Shown: positions 43,713 to 52,919 of the stretch, one piece after another
How positions within the stretch are numbered: position 1 is the first letter of the stretch
Layout of the letters: each line of letters begins with the position of its first letter
Source: Alphaproteobacteria bacterium
Lineage (GTDB): Bacteria > Pseudomonadota > Alphaproteobacteria > CACIAM-22H2
NCBI GenBank assembly: GCA_017308135.1
Contig: JAFKFM010000009.1
Span: 310,001-374,000, forward strand
Length of the DNA: 64,000 nucleotides
Reading direction: 5' to 3'
Translations under genes and position numbers: made by a program
Notes under the pieces: generated by a model
The model's database searches: none
What the model was told of the DNA's origin: nothing
What the model saw: only the letters and a program-made list of their open reading frames with translations

Positions 43713-43823
43713 CGTCATCCCGGGCAAGACGGCACGAATTGCGTGCCGTCGCGACCCGGGATCTAAAAATCAGATCTGAAAAATAAAGACCCCGGGTCGC
43801 GCTTGCGCGCGCCCGGGGTGACG
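43713..43823. repeat. REP-like double-palindrome intergenic element
   Basis: Two hairpins face each other: ATCCCGGG/CCCGGGAT at 43717-43724 and 43755-43762, enclosing ACGGCACG/CGTGCCGT, and ACCCCGGG/CCCGGGGT at 43789-43796 and 43812-43819. The ends CGTCAT and GTGACG are also complementary. This matches dispersed proteobacterial palindromic repeats and may act as a two-way terminator between the convergent SDR and trcR genes. Confidence 0.75.
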
Positions 43824-43844
43824 ATCCGATAACCGGCCGGGAGC

Positions 43845-44468
43845 TTACGCGTCCTGCTCGGCGTCGCTGTCGGCGGCGGCTTCCGCCGGGGCGGCGGCCG
43901 CCTTCGCGGCGCGGCGCGCGGCGCGTTCCTGCTCCTTGCGCGCGCGTTCGGCGGTGCGCGCCGCACGGGCGAGCGCTTCGTCGAGCGCGTCTTGGCTGCA
44001 CAGGCCCAGCACGACCGGATTGGTCGGCTTGATGTTCGCCATATCGAAATGCGTGCGGTCGCGGATCTTTTGGATCGTCGGCTTGGTCGTGCCGACCAAG
44101 CGGCCGACCTGCGCGTCCGCGAGTTCGGGATGGTGGCGCAGCAGCCACGCGATCGCCGCCGGGCGATCCTGGCGCTTCGAGACCGGCGTATAGCGCGCAC
44201 CCTTGGTGCGCTGCACGGGCGTGGGCAGATCGATCTTGAGCATGACCAGGCGCGCTTCCGGGTCCTTTTCGCAGCGCTCGATCTCTTCGCGCGTGACCTG
44301 GTTATTGGCGATCGGGTCGAGACCGACGATGCCCACCGCGACTTCGCCGTCCGCGATGCCCTGGATTTCGAGCGCGTGCATGCCGCAGAAATCGGCGATC
44401 TGCTCGAAGCTCAGCGCGGTGTTCTCGACCAGCCACACGGCGGTGGCCTTGGGCATCAACAGCGACAT
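43845..44468 (-). CDS. trcR: TrcR-like DUF1013 transcription regulator
   Basis: A 207-residue DUF1013 protein. Family members (TrcR, studied in Caulobacter) travel with RNA polymerase and tune cell-cycle transcription. The start MSLLMPKATAVWLVENTALS and the segments FEQIADFCGMHALEIQGIAD and RPAAIAWLLRHHPELADAQV, then GRLVGTTKPTIQKIRDRTHF carry two helix-turn-helix-like parts. The C-terminal 45 residues are a charged Ala/Arg/Glu tail. ATG at 44468 has GAGAGAG upstream; an ATG at 44480 is possible. Two palindromes lie in its leader. The ccrM gene lies close by. Confidence 0.88.
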   Translation of the reverse strand: MSLLMPKATAVWLVENTALSFEQIADFCGMHALEIQGIADGEVAVGIVGLDPIANNQVTREEIERCEKDPEARLVMLKIDLPTPVQRTKGARYTPVSKRQDRPAAIAWLLRHHPELADAQVGRLVGTTKPTIQKIRDRTHFDMANIKPTNPVVLGLCSQDALDEALARAARTAERARKEQERAARRAAKAAAAPAEAAADSDAEQDA

Positions 44469-44498
44469 CACTCTCTCCATCTCATCTGCGTTCCGGCC

Positions 44499-44544
44499 GA
44501 TACGCGCGCGCGTATCAGGCTGTTTCCCTTTGGGTAGGGAAACA
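44499..44544 (-). promoter_or_regulatory. Two adjacent perfect palindromes in the trcR leader
   Basis: GATACGCGCGCGCGTATC at 44499-44516 is an 18-base perfect palindrome, and TGTTTCCCT/AGGGAAACA at 44521-44529 and 44536-44544 is a 9-bp inverted repeat with six-base loop. They lie 31-76 bases before trcR in the region shared with rnhB and could be operators or leader hairpins. Confidence 0.45.
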
Positions 44545-44653
44545 TCGGAACCATCCCGGATTGTCCGAATGGCGCTTCTTATATAGGGCGCGCGGGCGGC
44601 GGTCAAAATGCTAGAAAGAATTCCTGAATCGCTTTGTTTTACAGGATGATGAG

Positions 44654-45278
44654 ATGCCGGATTTGAGCCGGGAGCGGCGGATCGGCGGCCTTGTGGCTGG
44701 GGTGGACGAGGCGGGGCGCGGCCCCCTCGCCGGCCCCGTGGTCGCGGCCGCCCTCATCTTCCGAACCGACAAATTGCCGCGCGCGCTGTCCGGCCTGATC
44801 GATGATTCCAAAAAGCTGAGTGCCGCCGCGCGCGACAAAGCCTTCGCCGAAATCCGCGCCCAGCGTTTGGTCGGCACGCTCGACTTCGCGCTGGGGGCGG
44901 CCAGCGTGCATGAGATCGACCGCATCAATATTCTGGCGGCGACGCATCTGGCGATGCTGCGCGCGCTTGCCCGCCTCAAAACCCGGCCCGACGCCGCGTT
45001 GATCGACGGCAACCGCGCGCCCAAAACGCTGACGTTGCCGCATGAATGCGTGATCGGCGGCGACGCCAAGAGTCTCTCGATCGCCGCCGCATCGATCTGC
45101 GCCAAAGTCGTACGAGATCGGATCATGAACTTGTTGGCGATCCGCTATCCCGACTACGGCTGGGCGTCGAACAAGGGTTACGGTTCCGCGACGCATATCG
45201 AATCTATTGTGGCCCAGGGGCCCACACCCCACCACCGATTGAGTTTCGCACCCCTTGCCCAAGGCCGCTTAAGCCTTT

Positions 45279-45280
<2 letters not shown>
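44654..45280 (+). CDS. rnhB: Ribonuclease HII
   Basis: A 208-residue RNase HII cutting RNA in RNA/DNA hybrids and single ribonucleotides in DNA. Active-site motif GVDEAGRGPLAGPVVAAA (Asp and Glu), LIDDSKKLSAAARDKAF, the aspartate in ALIDGNRAP, and GGDAKSLSIAAASICAKV plus the final acid in YPDYGWASNKGYGSATH. Complete and of normal length. It lies upstream of ccrM with 49 bases between, an order seen in other alphaproteobacteria. Confidence 0.95.
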
Positions 45281-46433
<1,153 letters not shown>

Positions 46434-46470
46434 CGGGGAAACCCGTCCCGCAGGAAGGCGACGACGACAG

Positions 46471-46836
46471 ATGGCCGAGCCCCGTTTTTCCGCGAACCCC
46501 CGCGGCCGCGATCAGGCCCGTGTGCGCGCGATTTTCATTCTGTCGAAGTCGGTGTCGGAATTGCTCGGGCCCGACCATCACGTCGCGCGCGCGGTGCGCA
46601 CGGCGGCCGACGACGAGAACGCGTTCAACTTCGAACTCGCGCGCACGGCGTTCGATCGCCTGCCGGGGGCGACGCGCAAGCGCATCCGCGTCCATGCGGA
46701 TTCGGAGGCCGAGCGTTACGCCGACGCGATCGGCCTCAAGGCCATCTTGCGCAAACTGCCGACCGATCAGCCGATCGGCTTGGAAATGATCTGGCCGCAA
46801 TCGTCGACGTTCCCGACGCGCAAGCGCGACGCCTGA
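46471..46836 (+). CDS. Hypothetical protein between ccrM and rlmI
   Basis: A 121-residue basic soluble protein I do not recognise. The N-terminus is arginine-rich (FSANPRGRDQARVRAIF), followed by helices (ILSKSVSELLGPDHHVARAV) and a C-terminal segment KAILRKLPTDQPIGLEMIWP. No signal, membrane helix, cysteine or known motif. The frame is free of rare-looking codons and sits 37 bases after ccrM and 19 before rlmI, so it is probably real and co-transcribed with them. Confidence 0.6.
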   Translation: MAEPRFSANPRGRDQARVRAIFILSKSVSELLGPDHHVARAVRTAADDENAFNFELARTAFDRLPGATRKRIRVHADSEAERYADAIGLKAILRKLPTDQPIGLEMIWPQSSTFPTRKRDA

Positions 46837-46855
46837 TCCGCACTCGAAAGTTCAC

Positions 46856-48043
46856 ATGACCGACCTTCCCGTCGTGCGCCTGCAGCCGCAGCGCCACAAG
46901 CGCTTGCGCATGGGCCATCCCTGGGCGTTCTCCAACGAGATCCAGATGGACAACACCGCCAAGGCGCTGGCGCGCGGCAGCCTCGTGCGCCTGGAAGCCT
47001 CGCACGGCGAAGCGCTTGGCGTGGCGATGTTCAATCCGCACACGCTGATCGCCGCGCGCATCATCGATCGCGATGCGACCGCGACGATCGACGCCGCGTG
47101 GATCGCGCGCCACATCGCGCGCGCGCGCGATCTGCGCGAACGGCTTTATCCGGGCGGAAATTACCGCCTGATCCATGCCGAAGCCGACGGCCTGCCGGGC
47201 CTGATCGTCGATCGTTACGGCGACACGCTGGTCGTGCAGCGCAACGCCGCCGGGATCGAGAAACTGGGCGACGCGCTGTTCGAAGCGCTGGAGAAGGAAC
47301 TCGCGCCGGTCCGCATCGTCGTGCGCGACGACTCCGCGGCACGCCAGCTCGAAGGCTTGGGTGCTTCGGAATCGGTGCGCGGCGCCGCGTTGGACGCGCC
47401 GCTGCAAATTCAAGAAAGCGGCGCCGTTTTCTTCGCCGATCCGCGCGAAGGCCAGAAGACCGGCTGGTTCTTCGATCAGCGCGACAACCGCGCCTTCCTC
47501 GCCAATCTGTGTGCTGGCAAGCGCGTGCTCGACGTCTATTGCTACGCGGGCGGGTTCGGCGTGCTGGCGGCCAAGCGCGGCGCCACCGCCGTGAAGCTTG
47601 TCGATCGTTCGCAGACGGCGCTTGATCTCGCCAAGCTGGCGGCCGACGCGAATGGCGTGACCGCGCAATGCGTCTTCGAGAAGGCCGACGCGTTCGAATT
47701 TTTGGAATCGCAAGCGCGCGCAGGCGTGGTCTACGACGTCGTCTCGGCCGATCCGCCGGCCTTCGCCAAGTCGCGTAAGGACGTGCCGATGGCGCTGAAG
47801 GGCTATCGCAAGCTCGCGCGCGCCGCCGCCAAGCTGGTGGCCCCCGGCGGCATTCTGTTCGTCGCGTCCTGCTCGCATAATATCGAGCCGGGGCCCTTCG
47901 CCGAGGAAGTGGCGCGCGGCGTTTCGGAAGCCGGGCGCAACGCGCGCATCCTGCGCGTGGCCGGTGCCGCCGCCGACCATCCGCTGCACCCGCATTTGCC
48001 GGAAAGCGCCTATCTCAAAGCAATGGCGCTGGCGCTCGATTAA
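46856..48043 (+). CDS. rlmI: 23S rRNA (cytosine-C5) methyltransferase RlmI-like
   Basis: A 395-residue SAM-dependent methyltransferase with an N-terminal PUA domain. The PUA part starts VVRLQPQRHKRLRMGHPWAF; a linker domain contains YRLIHAEADGLPGLIVDRYG; the Rossmann core has KRVLDVYCYAGGFGVLAAKR and VSADPPAFAKSRKDV, with the catalytic cysteine in FVASCSHNI. This layout matches RlmI (m5C1962 of 23S rRNA). It overlaps the convergent flavoprotein gene by 4 bases. Confidence 0.9.
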   Translation: MTDLPVVRLQPQRHKRLRMGHPWAFSNEIQMDNTAKALARGSLVRLEASHGEALGVAMFNPHTLIAARIIDRDATATIDAAWIARHIARARDLRERLYPGGNYRLIHAEADGLPGLIVDRYGDTLVVQRNAAGIEKLGDALFEALEKELAPVRIVVRDDSAARQLEGLGASESVRGAALDAPLQIQESGAVFFADPREGQKTGWFFDQRDNRAFLANLCAGKRVLDVYCYAGGFGVLAAKRGATAVKLVDRSQTALDLAKLAADANGVTAQCVFEKADAFEFLESQARAGVVYDVVSADPPAFAKSRKDVPMALKGYRKLARAAAKLVAPGGILFVASCSHNIEPGPFAEEVARGVSEAGRNARILRVAGAAADHPLHPHLPESAYLKAMALALD

Positions 48044-49446
48044 ATCGGCAAGCGGAACAGGAAGCGCACCAGCTTGCGCGTGCGCGGAGCGAACAGCTTC
48101 GGCGCGAAGGACGAGCCCGCCGCGCGTTTGCCGACTTCGCCCAGCACGGGATAAGGCACGACCGTGCCCGCCATCGACGCGAGCGTTAGGCGCTTTTCGA
48201 CCGCGATCGTCCAGGCGTGGATCAATTCGCCGGCCTGCGGCCCGACGATCGTGGCACCGATCACGCGGCCCTTTTTGTCGGCGACGATTTTCGCCATGCC
48301 CTGCGCTCCGCCTTGCGCCGTGGCGCGATCGTTTTCATGGAACGACCAGCGCGCGAGGCGGAAATCGATCCCCGCCGCCTTCGCTTCCGCTTCGGTCATG
48401 CCGACTTGGGCCAATTCGGGATCGGTGAAAGTCGCGCGCGGAATGGCGCGGAAATCCGCCTTCGCCGGAATCCGGAAACACAGATTCTTGATCGCGATCC
48501 CGGCCTGCCATCCGGCGACATGGGTAAATTGCGGCCCGCCCGCACAGTCGCCGATCGCCAGCACGTCGCGGTTCGAGGTACGCAAACGCGCATCGATGGC
48601 GATGCCTTTCGGCGTATGCACGATGCCGGCGGCGTCGAGGCCAAGCCCGTCGATATTCGGCACGCGGCCGGCGGCGACTAGCACATGGCTCGCCTGGATG
48701 CGGTTGCCGTCGGCCAGGATCAGCGTGCCGGGCGCTTCCGCACCCACGACGCCGATATTCTCGCGCAGATAAACGCCGTCGCGGATCAACGCGTCGCGCA
48801 CATAGGCGACGGCTTCGGGATCTTCCTTCGCCAGGATGCTCGGCCCAGCTTCCAGCAACGTGACCCAGGTCCCAAGCCGCGCATAGGCATGCGCGATTTC
48901 GCAGCCGATCGCCCCGCCGCCGACGACCACGAGATGCGATGGCGCCACGTCGAGATCGAAAATCGTTTCGTTCGTCAGATAGGGAATATCGGCAAGGCCC
49001 GGGATCGGCGGGCGCGCGGCCCGGCTGCCGGTCGCGATCACCCATTTGCGCGCGGTGTAACGCGTGCCGCCCGCTTCGACGGTGCGCGGCCCCACGAACG
49101 CCGCATGCGCGCGGATGACGGTGACGCCCAGCCCTTCGAACCGTGCTTGCGAATCATGCGGCGCGATCGCGGCGATGGCACCCTTCACATGCGCCTTCAC
49201 CTTCGCGTAATCGACGGTGAAGCCGCCGGGCACGACGATGCCGAAGCGATCGGCTTTGCGCACGGCCTGCGCGGCTTCCGCCGCCGCGATCAGCGCTTTC
49301 GACGGCACGCAGCCGAAATTCAGGCAGTCGCCGCCCATCTCATGCGCCTCGAACAAAGCGACGTTGAGGCCGAGTTGCGACGCCCCCGCCGCGACCGAAA
49401 GTCCGCCGGAGCCCGCCCCGATCACGCCGATGTCAAAATCGTTCAC
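48040..49446 (-). CDS. Pyridine nucleotide-disulfide oxidoreductase (mercuric reductase/Lpd-like)
   Basis: A 468-residue FAD flavoprotein. FAD site IGVIGAGSGGLSVAAGA; redox disulfide GGDCLNFGCVPSKAL (CxxxxC); NAD site HLVVVGGGAIGCEIAHAYA; second FAD site NRDVLAIGDCAGG; C-terminal dimer domain ATFTDPELAQVGMTEAEAKA. The usual C-terminal HxxxxE pair appears changed: the conserved region reads GELIHAWTIAVEKRL. No MerA cysteine pair. GTG start at 49446 follows GGAAAGGG. It overlaps the TVP38-type gene by 4 bases; this membrane protein plus reductase pairing recurs in proteobacteria, but its role is unknown. Confidence 0.86.
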   Translation of the reverse strand: MNDFDIGVIGAGSGGLSVAAGASQLGLNVALFEAHEMGGDCLNFGCVPSKALIAAAEAAQAVRKADRFGIVVPGGFTVDYAKVKAHVKGAIAAIAPHDSQARFEGLGVTVIRAHAAFVGPRTVEAGGTRYTARKWVIATGSRAARPPIPGLADIPYLTNETIFDLDVAPSHLVVVGGGAIGCEIAHAYARLGTWVTLLEAGPSILAKEDPEAVAYVRDALIRDGVYLRENIGVVGAEAPGTLILADGNRIQASHVLVAAGRVPNIDGLGLDAAGIVHTPKGIAIDARLRTSNRDVLAIGDCAGGPQFTHVAGWQAGIAIKNLCFRIPAKADFRAIPRATFTDPELAQVGMTEAEAKAAGIDFRLARWSFHENDRATAQGGAQGMAKIVADKKGRVIGATIVGPQAGELIHAWTIAVEKRLTLASMAGTVVPYPVLGEVGKRAAGSSFAPKLFAPRTRKLVRFLFRLPI

Positions 49447-50168
49447 GCGCGGCCCTTTCCGATTCTCCGGTAGACGACCGGGATCAGCGCCAGAATGGCG
49501 AGGCCCAGCAACGGCAACAGCACTTGGGGTGCAAAGATGATTCCCAGATCCGGCCGCCCGCCTTGGTCGAACACCGCGCCAAGCCCCGCCCCGACCGAAG
49601 CGAAAACGAACGTGCCGGGCATGATGCCGAAAAACGTGCCGATCGCGTAGGTGCGAAGCGATACACCCAGGAAGGCGGGCGCCAAGTTCACCAAGAAGAA
49701 CGGGAACAGCGGCACGAGGCGCAGCACGAGCAAATAAGAAAGCGCGTCGTCGCGAAACCCGGCTTCGAGCTTGCGCAAAGTCGGCCCCGCTTTTTCGCGC
49801 AACGGCTCGCCCAAGGCGGTGCGCGCGATCAAGAACAGCAGGCAGGCCCCGATCGTCGCCGCGAACACGGTCGCGATGCCGCCGATCAGCGTGCCGAACA
49901 GGAACCCGCCGGTCAGTGTGGCAACCACGCCGCCCGGCAGCGACAGCGCCACGACGCCGATATAAACGAGCATGTAGAGCGCGATGGCCAGCACGCCATG
50001 TTCGGCCGTCCAAGCGAGCAGTCGCGCGCGATTCTCGGCCAGCACGTCGAAGCTCAAATACCGGTCGAGGCCCAAAGCGAAAACCAGCGCGCCGGCCGCC
50101 AGCAAGACCGCCAGGGGCAAGAGTCGGCGCCAGAGCGGCGTGGGGTTCGGGCTGGACAGCGGCGTCAT
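49443..50168 (-). CDS. TVP38/TMEM64 (VTT/DedA-type) membrane protein
   Basis: A 241-residue inner-membrane protein of the SNARE-associated/VTT family. Helices near 15-35, 58-80 (AIALYMLVYIGVVALSLPGG), 88-112, 150-175 and 205-230. The family signature region ALSLPGGVVATLTGGFLFG and RLVPLFPFFLVNLAPAFLGV is clear. Such proteins are linked to lipid scrambling or undecaprenyl phosphate flipping in related groups; this one's substrate is unknown. Stop overlaps the GTG of the flavoprotein gene by 4 bases. Confidence 0.87.
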   Translation of the reverse strand: MTPLSSPNPTPLWRRLLPLAVLLAAGALVFALGLDRYLSFDVLAENRARLLAWTAEHGVLAIALYMLVYIGVVALSLPGGVVATLTGGFLFGTLIGGIATVFAATIGACLLFLIARTALGEPLREKAGPTLRKLEAGFRDDALSYLLVLRLVPLFPFFLVNLAPAFLGVSLRTYAIGTFFGIMPGTFVFASVGAGLGAVFDQGGRPDLGIIFAPQVLLPLLGLAILALIPVVYRRIGKGRA

Positions 50169-50262
50169 TCCCGGCTAATTCGCGGTTCGGGACGCCCAAG
50201 TTACCCCTAAACACCTGGAAACGGTTGTTAATTTCTGGATTTCCAGGGATGCAATCGGTCGA

Positions 50263-50291
50263 TTGACGAGGGGCGGGTGGTCCCGTATAAC
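50263..50291 (+). promoter_or_regulatory. Sigma70-type promoter of rpmH
   Basis: TTGACG at 50263-50268 and TATAAC at 50286-50291 are separated by exactly 17 bases. The start point would be near 50298, 35 bases before rpmH. GAGGGGCG (50268-50275) and CGCCCCCTC (50291-50299) can also pair across the -10 in the DNA sequence. Confidence 0.7.
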
Positions 50292-50332
50292 GCCCCCTCG
50301 ATTTCGACCGGATTACCTTTGGAGTTCGACCC

Positions 50333-50467
50333 GTGAAGCGCACTTATCAGCCCAGCAAGCTCGTCCGCAAGCGCCGGCACGGTTTCCGTTCGCGTATGGC
50401 CACGGTTGGCGGCCGCAAGGTTTTGCAGCGTCGCCGCACCAAGGGCCGTAAGCGCCTGTCGGCCTAA
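50333..50467 (+). CDS. rpmH: 50S ribosomal protein L34
   Basis: A 44-residue protein read from the GTG at 50333: [20 protein letters not shown], then [20 protein letters not shown] and LSA. This is the universal L34 sequence. GGAG lies 8 bases upstream. It is the first gene of the rpmH-rnpA-yidD-yidC block, a conserved bacterial order that often lies near the replication origin, though no dnaA box cluster was seen here. Confidence 0.97.
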   Translation: MKRTYQPSKLVRKRRHGFRSRMATVGGRKVLQRRRTKGRKRLSA

Positions 50468-50523
50468 GGGGGCCGCCCGGCCGCACGGCCGGTTTCCCGA
50501 TCCGGCGTGGGGTACGCGTTCCT

Positions 50524-50901
50524 ATGTCCCAAACGCCGGCGAATCTTCCTTCTCGACGCCTGAAAACCCGCCCGCAATTCCTTGCGGTGGCGGGTGCGCG
50601 TCGTAAATACGCCGTCGACGGCTTGGTCCTGCAAGGGATGAAGCGCGGCGACGACGACCCCGTCATCGGCCTCGGCTTCACCGCCACGCGCAAGATCGGC
50701 GGCGCGGTCGTGCGCAACCGCGCGCGCCGCCGCTTGAAGGAAGCCGCGCGGATCGCCCTCGCCAACAAGGGCCAAGCGGGCTGGGATTACGTCGCCATCG
50801 CGCGCGCGGAAACGGGCGATTTGCCCTTCCCGCGCCTGATCGCGGATTTCGAGCGCGCACTCGCCAAGCTCGCCGCCGGCCCGCAGAGGAAGACGCCATG
50901 A
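50524..50901 (+). CDS. rnpA: Ribonuclease P protein component
   Basis: A 125-residue basic protein assisting the RNase P RNA in tRNA 5' maturation. The RNR motif is clear in GGAVVRNRARRRLKEAARIA, preceded by VIGLGFTATRKI, and RPQFLAVAGARRKYA forms the central cleft side. Complete. It follows rpmH by 56 bases and overlaps yidD by 4 bases. Confidence 0.95.
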   Translation: MSQTPANLPSRRLKTRPQFLAVAGARRKYAVDGLVLQGMKRGDDDPVIGLGFTATRKIGGAVVRNRARRRLKEAARIALANKGQAGWDYVAIARAETGDLPFPRLIADFERALAKLAAGPQRKTP

Positions 50902-51137
50902 TCGCGCGGCTTCTCGACGCGCTCGTCGTCGTCTATCAATGGACGCTGCGCCCGATTTTGGGCGCAAATTGCCGTTATCTGCCGAGCTGCTCGGACTATG
51001 CGCGCCAAGCGCTGGCCGAGCACGGCGCGCTGCGCGGTTCCTATCTCGCCGCGCGCCGCATTTGCCGTTGCCATCCCTGGGGCGGGTTCGGGTTCGATCC
51101 CGTCCCCCCTCGTTCCTCGTCGCCGCCGAATTTCTAG
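50898..51137 (+). CDS. yidD: Membrane protein insertion efficiency factor YidD
   Basis: A 79-residue YidD. The conserved block YQWTLRPILGANCRYLPSCS, then DYARQALAEHGALRGSYLAA and RRICRCHPWGGFGFDPVP contains the three family cysteines. It helps YidC insert membrane proteins. It overlaps rnpA by 4 bases and is 15 bases before yidC, the standard order. Confidence 0.95.
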   Translation: MIARLLDALVVVYQWTLRPILGANCRYLPSCSDYARQALAEHGALRGSYLAARRICRCHPWGGFGFDPVPPRSSSPPNF

Positions 51138-51152
51138 GACGCATCCCCGCCC

Positions 51153-52919
51153 ATGCAGCTGGACAACAAAAACCTTTGGGTCGCGATCATCGTGTCGATC
51201 GCCATCGTGCTCGGCTTCGAGATGCTGTGGAATCAGCCGCGCATCCAAAAGCAGCGCGCGGCGGAAGCCGAACGCCTGGCCAGCGCGGAAACCGTCCAAG
51301 GTTCGAACGCGCCGTCCGCCCCGGGTGCGGCCCCCGTCCCCGGCTCGGTCATCGCCGGCCTCGCCAACGCGCCGAACCCCGATCGCGCCAGTGTGATCGC
51401 GCAAGGCCCGCGCGTGACGATCGAAGGTCCCGGCGTGTCGGGCTCGATCCTGCTGCAAGGCGGCGTCATCGACGATCTGAAGCTCGTCAATTACCGTCAG
51501 ACGGTCGAGAGGGATTCGCCGCCCGTCGTGCTGCTGTCGCCGCGCGGCGCGGCCGACACCTATTTCGCCGAATTCGGCTGGGTCGCGGCCGGCGGCACGC
51601 CCGCTTTGCCCGGTGCCGATACGCGCTGGACCGCCGATCGCGACAAGCTGACGCCGGCGACACCCGTCACGCTCAGCTGGGACAACGGCCAGGGCTTGCG
51701 CTTCGAGCGCAAGATCTCGATCGACGACACCTATCTGTTCCGCATCGACGAGCGCGTGACCAATAACGGTGCCGCCCCCGTCAGCTTGCACCCCTTCTCG
51801 CTCGCCAGCCGCTTCGGCACGCCGATTCTGGGCGGCTACTACATTCTGCACGAAGGCCCGATCGGGGTATTCAACGAGAAGCTCCAGGAGCCGAGCTATT
51901 CCGATCTGCGCGACAAGAAAGCGATCGCCTATGACAGCCGCGGCGGCTGGCTCGGCATCGTCGACAAATACTGGCTGGTCTCGCTGATCCCCGATCAGAA
52001 GGCCGACGTGAAGGCGCGCTTCACCCACACGCTGGCGGGCGGTGCGGACCGCTATCAGGTCGACTATCTGGGGCCGGCGGCCACCGTGGCGCCGGGCCAG
52101 ACGGCGGAATCGACGTCGCGCCTGTTCGCCGGCGCCAAGGAAGTGCATCTGCTCGACAGCTACGCCGAGCGTCACGCCATTCCGCTGTTCGACCGCGCGA
52201 TCGATTTCGGCTGGTTCTACTTCATGACCAAGCCGATGTTCCTGGCGCTGGACATCCTCTATCGCTTCATCGGCAATTTCGGCGTCGCGATCATCCTGTT
52301 CACGGTGGCGATCAAGATCCTGTTCTTCCCGCTCGCCAACAAGTCGTACCGCTCGATGGCGAAGATGAAGCTGCTCCAGCCCGAGATGGAGAAGCTGAAG
52401 GAGAAGTACGGCGAAGATCGCCAGCGCATGAGCCAGGAGATGATGCAGCTCTACAAGCGCGCCGGCGCCAATCCGCTGTCGGGCTGCTTGCCGATCCTGA
52501 TTCAGATCCCGGTGTTCTTCGCGCTGTACAAGGTGCTGTTCGTGACGATCGAAATGCGTCACGCGCCCTTCTACGGCTGGATCCACGATCTGTCGGCGCA
52601 GGACCCGACCTCGCTGTTCAATCTGTTCGGCCTGCTGCCCTACGCGGTGCCGCAGGTTCTGCATATCGGCGTGTGGCCCATCATCATGGGCATCACGATG
52701 TTCCTGCAGCAGAAGCTGAATCCGCAGCCCGTCGACCCCATCCAGGCGAAGATCTTCCTGGCCCTGCCGTTCATCTTCACGGTCATGCTGGCCTCGTTCC
52801 CGGCGGGTCTGGTGATCTACTGGGCCGTCAACAACACCCTTTCGATCGCGCAACAATGGCTGATCATGAAACGCCTGGAGGGGACGCCGCTGGCCCCGCC
52901 GGGCAAGGCGAAAGCCTGA
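51153..52919 (+). CDS. yidC: Membrane protein insertase YidC
   Basis: A 588-residue insertase of the Oxa1/YidC family. An N-terminal helix (NLWVAIIVSIAIVLGFEMLW) anchors a large periplasmic beta-domain (about 60-340), followed by five core helices: FGWFYFMTKPMFLALDILYR, FGVAIILFTVAIKILFFPLA with the hydrophilic-groove arginine in KSYRSMAKMK, and the hairpin QPEMEKLKEKYGEDRQRMSQ. The C-terminus is short and basic. The engB start lies inside its 3' end, overlapping by 64 bases. Confidence 0.97.
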   Translation: MQLDNKNLWVAIIVSIAIVLGFEMLWNQPRIQKQRAAEAERLASAETVQGSNAPSAPGAAPVPGSVIAGLANAPNPDRASVIAQGPRVTIEGPGVSGSILLQGGVIDDLKLVNYRQTVERDSPPVVLLSPRGAADTYFAEFGWVAAGGTPALPGADTRWTADRDKLTPATPVTLSWDNGQGLRFERKISIDDTYLFRIDERVTNNGAAPVSLHPFSLASRFGTPILGGYYILHEGPIGVFNEKLQEPSYSDLRDKKAIAYDSRGGWLGIVDKYWLVSLIPDQKADVKARFTHTLAGGADRYQVDYLGPAATVAPGQTAESTSRLFAGAKEVHLLDSYAERHAIPLFDRAIDFGWFYFMTKPMFLALDILYRFIGNFGVAIILFTVAIKILFFPLANKSYRSMAKMKLLQPEMEKLKEKYGEDRQRMSQEMMQLYKRAGANPLSGCLPILIQIPVFFALYKVLFVTIEMRHAPFYGWIHDLSAQDPTSLFNLFGLLPYAVPQVLHIGVWPIIMGITMFLQQKLNPQPVDPIQAKIFLALPFIFTVMLASFPAGLVIYWAVNNTLSIAQQWLIMKRLEGTPLAPPGKAKA

